Source: an uncultured Duganella sp.
GTDB lineage: Bacteria; Pseudomonadota; Gammaproteobacteria; Burkholderiales; Burkholderiaceae
DNA: 7,676 bases
Direction: 5' to 3'
NCBI GenBank assembly: GCA_946482335.1
Contig: CAMLRG010000234.1
Span: 1 to 7,676 of the forward strand
The notes under the pieces are model-generated. The model was not told where the DNA came from and did no database searches. It saw only the letters and a program-made list of their open reading frames with translations. This document shows, piece after piece, positions 1 through 4,810 of this stretch (position 1 is its first letter; every line of letters starts with the position of its first letter). The position numbers and the translations under genes are program-made.

Positions 1-905
1 TCCATGAATTCCTGCAGCGTGTCGATGCCGCGCAGTTGCAGGATGGTGTTGCGTACCGCCGCTTCCAGCAGCACCGCGATGTTGCGGCCGGCCGCGACCG
101 GGATCACGACCTTGCGGATCGGCAGGCCCAGCACATCTTCGGTCGGGAACTGGAACGGCAGGCGCTCAACTTCCTCTTCCAGCGCGGAGCGCCGCACCAG
201 GTGCACGATGAGTTTCAAGCGCATCTTGCGCCGCACCGCGGTCTCACCGAAGATCGCCTTGATGTCCAGCAGGCCCAGGCCGCGCACTTCCAGCAGGTTT
301 TGCAGCAGGGGCGGGCAGCGGCCTTCGATCATGTTCGGCGCGATGCGCGCGAATTCCACCGCATCGTCGGCCACCAGGCCGTGCGAGCGCGAAATCAGTT
401 CCAGGCCCAGCTCGGATTTGCCCAGGCCGGAGTCACCGGTGATCAGCACGCCCACGCCCAGCACGTCCATGAACACGCCATGCATGATGATGCGTTGCGC
501 CAGCTTTTTCGACAGGTAGACGCGCAGGAAGTCGATCACCTGGGCCGCTGGCAGCGGCGTGGAAAACAGCGGGATATTCTTTTCGTCGCAAATCGCCAGG
601 ATGTCCGGCGGCGTCTCGAGGCCTTGCGCGATGATCAGCGCCGGCGGGCCGCCCGCGATCAGTTCACCGATCACATGGGCGCGCGTCAGCGATTTGAGGC
701 GCTGGTAATAATTGATTTCCTGGTGCCCGAAGACCTGGATACGGCCGGGGTGGATCGTGTTCAGGTGACCCACCTGGTCGGCCGCCGAGGCCACGTCGCC
801 GGAGATCAGGCGTTCGCCGCCCGGAAAGCCGGCAAACCAGCCTAGTTGCAGGGTTTCGCGGTTGTCGTCGTACAGTCTCTGGATCGTCAGCGGCGTCTGC
901 AGCAT
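1..905 (-). CDS. hprK: HPr kinase/phosphorylase HprK (C-terminus beyond window)
   Basis: Bifunctional cytoplasmic enzyme that phosphorylates HPr on a regulatory serine with ATP or PPi and removes that phosphate again. In betaproteobacteria it works in a regulatory PTS, not in catabolite repression as in Firmicutes. 301 residues are visible; family members are usually about 310-325, so only some 10-25 C-terminal residues are missing. An N-terminal domain (about 1-130) precedes the kinase domain. Walker A is GDSGLGKS at 157-164, followed by H175 and D180/D181 in HGLVADD, the catalytic acid/base region. The family signature [15 protein letters not shown] is at 206-220, and the later VIPVAAGRN stretch is at 267-275. 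The ATG at 903-905 lies three bases after the ptsN stop, so the two genes are almost certainly cotranscribed and perhaps translationally coupled; no strong Shine-Dalgarno is present. No frameshift or missing catalytic residue is seen. Confidence 0.97.
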   Translation of the reverse strand, partial: MLQTPLTIQRLYDDNRETLQLGWFAGFPGGERLISGDVASAADQVGHLNTIHPGRIQVFGHQEINYYQRLKSLTRAHVIGELIAGGPPALIIAQGLETPPDILAICDEKNIPLFSTPLPAAQVIDFLRVYLSKKLAQRIIMHGVFMDVLGVGVLITGDSGLGKSELGLELISRSHGLVADDAVEFARIAPNMIEGRCPPLLQNLLEVRGLGLLDIKAIFGETAVRRKMRLKLIVHLVRRSALEEEVERLPFQFPTEDVLGLPIRKVVIPVAAGRNIAVLLEAAVRNTILQLRGIDTLQEFM

Positions 906-908
906 GGC

Positions 909-1391
909 TTAACCCGCCGCTTGCAGGCTTGGCTGCCAGTTGACGATGCGGCTGTACACCGATTTCGGGTCCGGATCTTCCGTCAGGGCTTGGCGGAAGG
1001 CGTCGTCCGAGAACATTTCCGCGATCTCGGACAGGATTTCGAGGTGCTGCTGCGTCACGTGGTCGGGAATGAGCAGGAAGAACAGCAGGTTGACCGGCTT
1101 GCCGTCGGGCGACTCGAAAGGGATCGGCTCGGCCAGCCGCACGAAGGCCGCCAGCGGCGCCTTCAGGCTCTTGGAACCCTTGATGCGCCCGTGCGGCACC
1201 GCCACACCATGGCCCAGTCCGGTCGAACCCAGGCGCTCACGCGCGAACAGGTTGTCGGATACGGTGGATCGCGCAATGCCGCAATTGTTCTCGAAGATGA
1301 GACCGGCTTGCTCGAACGCGCGCTTTTTGCTGGAGACTTCCAGGTCGAGCTGGACGTTCTCTAGCGAAAGGATTTTGCTCAAGTTATTCAT
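909..1391 (-). CDS. ptsN: PTS IIA-like nitrogen regulatory protein PtsN (EIIA-Ntr)
   Basis: 160-residue single-domain EIIA protein of the fructose/mannitol class. It accepts phosphate from the nitrogen-type HPr on a histidine and acts as a cytoplasmic regulator, in other bacteria of potassium transport, nitrogen and stress responses, instead of moving sugar. The phosphorylated residue is H67 in GVAVPHGRIKG (63-73), the signature site of the family. The preceding NLFARERLGSTGLG stretch and the later QQHLEILSEIAEMF helix also fit EIIA-Ntr. Length matches the usual 150-165 residues. The start MNNLSKIL aligns with the start I recall for Burkholderia PtsN, which decides against longer starts; its Shine-Dalgarno is poor. 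It is the first gene of a ptsN-hprK unit with its own upstream promoter candidate. The gene immediately upstream is queF, not the rpoN-hpf pair often found there. Confidence 0.96.
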   Translation of the reverse strand: MNNLSKILSLENVQLDLEVSSKKRAFEQAGLIFENNCGIARSTVSDNLFARERLGSTGLGHGVAVPHGRIKGSKSLKAPLAAFVRLAEPIPFESPDGKPVNLLFFLLIPDHVTQQHLEILSEIAEMFSDDAFRQALTEDPDPKSVYSRIVNWQPSLQAAG

Positions 1392-1420
1392 GACGCCACA
1401 TTATGTGCTGTTGCGTGCGC

Positions 1421-1449
1421 ATTATAGGCTTGTTTCTCAGCCGTGTAAC
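1421..1449 (-). promoter_or_regulatory. Candidate sigma-70 promoter of ptsN-hprK
   Basis: Reading the minus strand, GTTACA (1449-1444, 4 of 6 to TTGACA) is followed by 17 bases and then a perfect TATAAT (1426-1421). This predicts a transcript start near 1414 and a leader of about 23 bases before the ptsN ATG. The element sits inside the 95-base queF-ptsN gap, so ptsN-hprK probably has its own transcription in addition to any read-through from queF. An 11-base perfect palindrome CACATTATGTG (1397-1407) lies between the predicted start and the ATG. Confidence 0.6.
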
Positions 1450-1486
1450 TCGAAATTCATGTAATGTTTCTACCTGGAAAATTCAC

Positions 1487-2317
1487 TTACTGCCGGGCGT
1501 TGCGCAAATTCGACGGCCGCTTGGCACTACTAAAATTGGTGCGCCAAGGGTTGATATCAAGGCCGCCTCGACGGGTGTAGCGGGCATACACGGTCAAATG
1601 CTGCGGCTTGCACTGGCGCAGGATGTCCGTGAAGATGCGCTCGACGCATTGCTCGTGGAACTCATTATGCTCGCGGAAGCCGATCAGGTACTTGAGCAAA
1701 CTCTCCTGGTCGATCTGCGGGCCGACATAGCTGATTTGCACGCTGCCCCAGTCGGGCTGGCCGGTCACCAGGCAATTCGATTTCAGCAAGTGCGAGACCA
1801 GGGTTTCTTCCACCGGCAGTTCGTCGAAATTGGCTTTCAGGGTTTGCGGCTGGGGCGAGTAGCTGTCCACCTCGATGTCGAGGCGGTCGAGCAGTTGGCC
1901 TTCCAGTTCGCCCATTTCCAGTTTTTCGAAGTCTTCCTGCATGGTCAAGGTGACGTGCACGTTGGCGCCGGCGGCGGCCGACAGGTCTTGCTGCAGCAAC
2001 ATTTTCAGCGCGTCGGGACCGGCCAGCTTGGTCTGGTTGAAGGAATTGAGGTAAAGCTTGAAAGATTTGGATTCGATCAAGTTCGGCGAGTCGGCGGGTA
2101 TGGTGAAGCGCGCCACCGCCACTTGCGGCTTGCCGCGCATGTTCAGCCAGGACAGCTCGTAACCATTCCAGATATCGACGCCGAAGAAGGGAAGGGTGCC
2201 TTGCAGGCCCAGTTCATCGCGCTTGGCCTGGCGCGGGATGGGGAACAGCAGTTCCGGGGCGTAGTCGGTGCGGTAGGCGGAGGTCTTGCCGAGGGGGGAG
2301 TGTTCGGGGAGGTTCAT
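1487..2317 (-). CDS. queF: NADPH-dependent 7-cyano-7-deazaguanine reductase QueF
   Basis: Reduces the nitrile of preQ0 to the aminomethyl of preQ1 with NADPH, the last small-molecule step before the base is inserted into tRNA to make queuosine. It is a cytoplasmic enzyme of the tunnelling-fold superfamily. The 276 residues match the long, unimodular (E. coli-type, 282 aa) form with two ferredoxin-like halves, not the short Bacillus form. The QueF motif [15 protein letters not shown] is at 82-96 and binds NADPH. The nucleophilic cysteine is C182 in [12 protein letters not shown], the partner aspartate D189, and the substrate-binding FHE is at 220-222. The N-terminus ([21 protein letters not shown]) aligns well with E. 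coli QueF, supporting the ATG at 2315-2317. A strong inverted repeat ends on the base just before this ATG. ilvA lies 118 bases upstream on the same strand, so read-through from ilvA is likely; no separate promoter was recognised. Confidence 0.97.
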   Translation of the reverse strand: MNLPEHSPLGKTSAYRTDYAPELLFPIPRQAKRDELGLQGTLPFFGVDIWNGYELSWLNMRGKPQVAVARFTIPADSPNLIESKSFKLYLNSFNQTKLAGPDALKMLLQQDLSAAAGANVHVTLTMQEDFEKLEMGELEGQLLDRLDIEVDSYSPQPQTLKANFDELPVEETLVSHLLKSNCLVTGQPDWGSVQISYVGPQIDQESLLKYLIGFREHNEFHEQCVERIFTDILRQCKPQHLTVYARYTRRGGLDINPWRTNFSSAKRPSNLRNARQ

Positions 2318-2353
2318 GACCCCGAGTTTACCAAAAACCGGTAAACCGGGGTC
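2318..2353 (-). promoter_or_regulatory. Stem-loop abutting the queF start codon
   Basis: On the minus-strand RNA, GACCCCG-GTTTACC (2353-2340) can pair with GGTAAAC-U-CGGGGUC (2332-2318): 14 base pairs with one bulged U around a 7-base loop (2339-2333). The 3' arm finishes at the base immediately before the queF AUG, so the whole ribosome-binding stretch, including the only SD-like run (GGGG), is inside the stem. The hairpin is part of the surrounding repeat element. That it lowers or gates queF translation is inference; it does not resemble a preQ1 riboswitch. Confidence 0.55.
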
Positions 2354-2372
2354 AGACCCAAGGGTCAGACCC
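2349..2372. repeat. Tandem GGGTCAGACCC palindromes, 13-base period
   Basis: GGGTCAGACCC occurs at 2349-2359 and again at 2362-2372. Each copy is a perfect 5-base inverted repeat around a central A, and a degenerate third copy (GGGTCTCACCC) is at 2412-2422. The two tandem copies can pair with each other or with the arms of the queF-proximal hairpin, so several exclusive RNA folds are possible. Confidence 0.7.
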
Positions 2373-2435
2373 CCGACGGCGTCCCCAACACCAACAGCGG
2401 TTGCATAGAAAGGGTCTCACCCCGCCTTACCGGTT

Positions 2436-3968
2436 TTAGAGGAACAGCTTGTACACCGGATTCTGCGACTCATCCCAATAGCGATAGCCAAGCGTCGCCA
2501 GGAACTGCGCAAACTTCTCCGCATCCTGCGGCGGCACCTGCAAGCCAATCAGGATGCGGCCCACGTCGCCGCCCTGCGAGCGGTAGTGGCACAGCGAGAT
2601 GTTCCACTCCGGCGCCATCGAATCGAGGAAGCGCATGAGCGCCCCCGGCCGCTCCGGGAATTCGAAGCGGTACAGCAATTCATCCTTGGCCAGCACGCTC
2701 TTGCCGCCGACCAGGTGGCGCAAGTGCGACTTGGCCAGTTCGTCGTGCGTCAAGTCCAGCGTCTGGAACTGGTGCTCCTCAAAGCGCCGCGCGATCGTCG
2801 ACGACTCGCTGCGGTCGGCGATCTGTACGCCGACGAACACGTGCGCCTGCTCCTGGTCGCTTATCCGGTAGTTAAATTCGGTCACGTTGCGCGGCCCCAC
2901 CAGCTGGCAGAAGCGCTTGAAGGACCCGCGCTGTTCCGGCATGGTCACCGCGAACACCGCTTCGCGCGATTCGCCCAGTTCCGCGCGTTCGGCCACAAAG
3001 CGCAGGCGGTCGAAGTTCATGTTGGCGCCGCTGCAAATGGTGACCAGCGTCTCGCCGCGCACAGGGTACTTGCCCATCTCCGCGCGTTCCACATAAGCCT
3101 TGGCGCCGGCCACCGCCAGGGCGCCGGAAGGCTCCAGGATCGAGCGTGTGTCGGTAAACACGTCCTTGATCGCGGCGCAGATGGCGTCCGTATCGACCAC
3201 GATCACTTCGTCGACGAATTGTTGCGCCAGGCGGAAGGTTTCCTCACCCACCAGGCGCACCGCGGTACCGTCCGCGAACAGGCCCACATCGGCCAGGGTG
3301 ATGCGTTCGCCAGCCTTGATCGAGCGGCACATGGCGTCCGAGTCCATGGTCTGCACGCCGATCACCTTGATGTCCGGGCGCAGCTGCTTCACGTAAGCGG
3401 CAACGCCGGCAATCAGGCCACCGCCGCCGATCGGCACGAAGATGGCGTGGATCGGACCGGAATGCTGGCGCAGGATTTCCATCGCGATCGTGCCCTGGCC
3501 GGCAATCACTTCGGGATCGTCGAAAGGATGGACGAAGGTCAGCTTCTGCTCCTTCTCCAGTTGCAGGGCATGGTTGTAGGCGTCCGTATAGGACTCGCCA
3601 TGCAGCACCACTTCCACGCTCGCTCCGCCGCGGCGGCGCACGGACTCGATTTTCAGCAGCGGGGTGGTGGCAGGCATGACGATCAGGGCGCGGCAACCTA
3701 ATTTGGCTGCCGACAGGGCAACGCCCTGCGCATGGTTGCCGGCCGAGGCGCAAATGACGCCGCGCTTCAATTGCGCGTCGCTCAGATTCGCCATCTTGTT
3801 GTAAGCGCCGCGTACCTTGAAGCTAAAGACGTCCTGCACGTCCTCGCGCTTGAAGTAAATCTGGTTGCCAATTCGCTGCGACAGGATCGGCGCCAGTTCA
3901 AGCGGGGATTCATGGGCCACGTCATAGACGCGGGAAGTCAGGATTTTCTTCAGGTAGTCGATAGTCAT
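2436..3968 (-). CDS. ilvA: Threonine ammonia-lyase, biosynthetic (IlvA)
   Basis: PLP enzyme that deaminates L-threonine to 2-oxobutanoate and ammonia, the committed step to isoleucine; it is cytoplasmic and normally inhibited by isoleucine. With the ATG at 3966-3968 it has 510 residues, close to E. coli IlvA (514). The catalytic fold-type II PLP domain covers about 1-325: the PLP lysine is K51 in SFKVRGAYN, SAGNHAQG is at 75-82, the phosphate-binding glycine loop GGGGLIAG at 181-188, and SGANMN at 313-318. Two ACT-like regulatory domains follow (about 335-405 and 430-500), which marks it as the allosteric biosynthetic form and not the short catabolic TdcB. A TTG nine codons upstream is a possible but less likely start. 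There is no Shine-Dalgarno. A short upstream frame overlaps this ATG by four bases. The stop codon shares two bases with the downstream repeat element. Confidence 0.97.
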   Translation of the reverse strand: MTIDYLKKILTSRVYDVAHESPLELAPILSQRIGNQIYFKREDVQDVFSFKVRGAYNKMANLSDAQLKRGVICASAGNHAQGVALSAAKLGCRALIVMPATTPLLKIESVRRRGGASVEVVLHGESYTDAYNHALQLEKEQKLTFVHPFDDPEVIAGQGTIAMEILRQHSGPIHAIFVPIGGGGLIAGVAAYVKQLRPDIKVIGVQTMDSDAMCRSIKAGERITLADVGLFADGTAVRLVGEETFRLAQQFVDEVIVVDTDAICAAIKDVFTDTRSILEPSGALAVAGAKAYVERAEMGKYPVRGETLVTICSGANMNFDRLRFVAERAELGESREAVFAVTMPEQRGSFKRFCQLVGPRNVTEFNYRISDQEQAHVFVGVQIADRSESSTIARRFEEHQFQTLDLTHDELAKSHLRHLVGGKSVLAKDELLYRFEFPERPGALMRFLDSMAPEWNISLCHYRSQGGDVGRILIGLQVPPQDAEKFAQFLATLGYRYWDESQNPVYKLFL

Positions 3969-4039
3969 GATTTGCAAAGGATTAAGGTGGTGCAAAGACT
4001 GTCAACGGCGGGTAACCGGAGGAGGTGCACGCCTGCCAT
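3965..4039 (-). CDS. Possible 24-residue leader peptide overlapping ilvA
   Basis: A short minus-strand frame starts at ATG 4039-4037 and ends at TGA 3967-3965, sharing ATGA with the ilvA start codon. The peptide has 24 residues: six Leu, two Val, two Thr and one Ile, so 11 of 24 are branched-chain amino acids or threonine, including a CTTLILC stretch near the end. Two of the Leu codons are TTA, which is rare in DNA of this composition. These traits resemble leader peptides of branched-chain operons, and the overlap would allow translational coupling to ilvA, which has no Shine-Dalgarno of its own. Against it: it also lacks a Shine-Dalgarno, such frames are common by chance, and there is no room for a terminator between it and ilvA, so classical attenuation is unlikely. 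Confidence 0.3.
   Translation of the reverse strand: MAGVHLLRLPAVDSLCTTLILCKS
3978..4005 (-). promoter_or_regulatory. Weak promoter candidate close to the ilvA start
   Basis: A perfect TTGACA is on the minus strand at 4005-4000. The best -10 partner is AATCCT (3983-3978), 16 bases on, matching the consensus at 3 of 6 positions including the key A and final T. It would start transcription within about three bases of the ilvA ATG, giving a nearly leaderless message. The -10 is poor, and the TTGACA overlaps the possible leader-peptide frame, so the two readings compete. TGCAAAG is also repeated directly at 3973-3979 and 3991-3997, a possible half-site pair. Confidence 0.25.
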
Positions 4040-4091
4040 GCGGGTATGCGAGGGGCAGGATGTCTAACGTGCTTTGGGCTTGGTATGGATG

Positions 4092-4099
4092 ATTATAAT
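4092..4099. promoter_or_regulatory. Palindromic -10 element in the ilvA / yqaA divergent region
   Basis: ATTATAAT is a perfect 8-base palindrome and therefore carries a consensus TATAAT on both strands: plus 4094-4099 and minus 4097-4092. On the plus strand the yqaA ATG begins only seven bases after the hexamer, where the transcript itself would be expected to start. On the minus strand it would start transcription near 4085, about 117 bases upstream of ilvA and ahead of the possible leader peptide. No good -35 is visible for either direction (plus 4071-4076 and minus 4120-4115 are poor), so activity is uncertain. Confidence 0.4.
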
Positions 4100-4105
4100 T
4101 GAGCC

Positions 4106-4600
4106 ATGATTGAAAACGCTATCCGCTGGCTTTTGGACGTCATTGCGGCGCCCGAAGTGGGACTATCCTCGGTCTTTATCATCAGTTTCGTCTCCGCCAC
4201 GCTGGTACCGATGGGCTCGGAGCCCGCAGTCTTTGCCGTCTGCAAAGCCAACCCGGCCATGTTCTGGCCTGCCATCGCGGTTGCCACGCTTGGCAATACG
4301 CTGGGCGGCATAGTCGATTACTGGATCGGCTATTACGCCAAGAAGGCCTTTACCAAAGAGCGTTCCAGCCGCTGGTTCGGCTGGCTGGCCCACTATGGGG
4401 CCAAGACCATGCTGCTGTCCTGGGTGCCGGGCATTGGCGACCCCCTGTGCACGCTGGGCGGCTGGCTGAAGTTGCCGTTCTGGCCGGCGACCGTGTACAT
4501 GGCGATCGGCAAACTGGCGCGCTACCTGACCATGACGACCCTGCTGCTCTACGTGCCGGACGGCTTCTGGCGCTCGGTGGCGAATGCCCTGGGGGGTTGA
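4106..4600 (+). CDS. yqaA: YqaA-family (VTT/DedA-like) inner membrane protein
   Basis: A 164-residue integral membrane protein of the YqaA family (COG1238, related to DedA/SNARE-associated VTT proteins); E. coli YqaA has 142 residues. DedA relatives act in membrane homeostasis and lipid carrier transport, but the substrate of YqaA itself is not known to me. Hydrophobic segments lie at about 18-46, 52-77 and 100-150. Conserved motifs shared with E. coli YqaA are SATLVPMGSEPAVFAV (30-45), GNTLGG (63-68), YGAKTMLLSWVPGIGDPLC (97-115) and GKLARY (135-140). The conserved glycine, proline and acidic residues of the re-entrant loops are present. The start is fixed by similarity of the first membrane segment to E. 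coli YqaA. A TATAAT lies seven bases upstream and there is no good Shine-Dalgarno, which suggests a very short or absent leader. It is divergent from ilvA and 210 bases ahead of the flavoprotein gene. Confidence 0.9.
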   Translation: MIENAIRWLLDVIAAPEVGLSSVFIISFVSATLVPMGSEPAVFAVCKANPAMFWPAIAVATLGNTLGGIVDYWIGYYAKKAFTKERSSRWFGWLAHYGAKTMLLSWVPGIGDPLCTLGGWLKLPFWPATVYMAIGKLARYLTMTTLLLYVPDGFWRSVANALGG

Positions 4601-4663
4601 AAAGATTCCGCACAGCAGCAATGTTGCAGAATTCCACGCATCGACACCGGTGCGGGTTCAAAT

Positions 4664-4678
4664 GAATTTCTGAAATTC
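4664..4678. promoter_or_regulatory. 15-base palindrome overlapping a -35 candidate
   Basis: GAATTTC-T-GAAATTC is a perfect inverted repeat with 7-base arms around one central T. It covers the -35 hexamer (4670-4675) proposed for the downstream flavoprotein gene. Placement and symmetry fit a regulator-binding site, but no regulator family can be named from the sequence, and an AT-rich stretch can be symmetric by chance. Confidence 0.35.
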
Positions 4679-4699
4679 GCTTAAACAACAAAATATTAT
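4670..4699 (+). promoter_or_regulatory. Candidate promoter of the FAD/Fe-S oxidoreductase gene
   Basis: CTGAAA (4670-4675, 4 of 6 to TTGACA) is followed by 18 bases and TATTAT (4694-4699, 5 of 6 to TATAAT), within the most AT-rich part of the 4601-4810 gap. The predicted start near 4706 leaves a leader of roughly 105 bases. A rival -10, TAGAAT, is at 4770-4775, but it has no well-spaced -35. The first part of the gap (4601-4663) shows only short palindromes such as CACCGGTG (4645-4652), with no convincing terminator for yqaA, so read-through from yqaA is possible. Confidence 0.4.
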
Positions 4700-4701
4700 T
4701 C

Positions 4702-4713
4702 CGTCAATTGACG
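4702..4713. promoter_or_regulatory. Palindrome at the predicted transcription start (candidate operator)
   Basis: CGTCAATTGACG is a perfect 12-base palindrome, directly overlapped by a second one, CGTTAACG (4712-4719). It lies where the transcript from the upstream promoter candidate would begin, a classic repressor position. Genes for 2-hydroxyacid dehydrogenases are often controlled by GntR-family repressors that bind short palindromes; linking this site to such a regulator is inference. Confidence 0.4.
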
Positions 4714-4718
4714 TTAAC

Positions 4719-4747
4719 GGAACCCGGCCTTCTTCTAAGGCTGTTCC
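4719..4747 (+). promoter_or_regulatory. Leader stem-loop upstream of the oxidoreductase gene
   Basis: GGAAC (4719-4723) can pair with GTTCC (4743-4747), and inside it GCCTT (4727-4731) with AAGGC (4737-4741), leaving a 5-base loop and a small internal loop (CCG opposite T). It would form in the 5' leader if transcription begins near 4706. No U-run follows, so it does not look like an intrinsic terminator. Confidence 0.3.
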
Positions 4748-4810
4748 CATCTTGTGCGTCGCAATAAGATAGAATGTCCTGTCCCAGCGTCAGCCTCCCG
4801 TCCACGCACC

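Larger units (their letters stand above)
2318..2437. repeat. REP/BIME-like inverted repeat element filling the ilvA-queF gap
   Basis: Three related units are visible. One runs on the plus strand at 2334-2359 (AAAACCGGTAA, then a C/G core, then GGGGTCAGACCC). One runs on the minus strand at 2437-2412 and matches the first at 23 of 26 positions, including a perfect 11-base AAAACCGGTAA. A third, shorter one runs on the minus strand at 2332-2318 (GGTAAACTCGGGGTC). An extra GGGTCAGACCC copy lies at 2362-2372. Opposed units about 52 bases apart are the usual form of REP doublets (BIME/REPIN). The element fills the entire gap and touches both neighbouring genes. No transposase gene is in the window; mobilisation by a RAYT elsewhere is inference from the known biology of REPs. 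Confidence 0.7.

Noticed and set aside
36..845. Long plus-strand frames opposite hprK, queF (1403-2344) and ilvA (2586-3701)
   Set aside because: Each lies antisense to a gene with unmistakable conserved motifs and has the same low-complexity composition of antisense GC-rich codons.
2333..2346. Intrinsic terminator between ilvA and queF (CCGG-TTTA-CCGG then TTTTT on the minus strand)
   Set aside because: The stem would be only 4 bp, and the T run is the loop of the stronger 14-bp hairpin. Efficient termination is not supported.
2318..2435. preQ1 riboswitch upstream of queF
   Set aside because: The leader was examined because queF is a known preQ1 riboswitch target. It lacks the A-rich tail and compact C-rich-loop hairpin of preQ1-I, and the visible structure is explained by the repeat element.
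3969..3995. TTG at 3995 as the ilvA start, adding nine residues
   Set aside because: The ATG at 3968 gives MTIDYLKKIL, which fits the usual start of the family. The extension (MHHLNPLQI) matches nothing I recognise and begins with a rare start codon.
4616..4627. Terminator after yqaA at GCAATGTTGC
   Set aside because: The stem has only 4-5 bp with a 2-base loop and no U run follows.
4652..4663. tRNA-like T-arm (GCGGGTTCAAAT)
   Set aside because: The bases after TTCAAAT (GAATT) do not pair with GCGGG, and no acceptor, D or anticodon arm is present.
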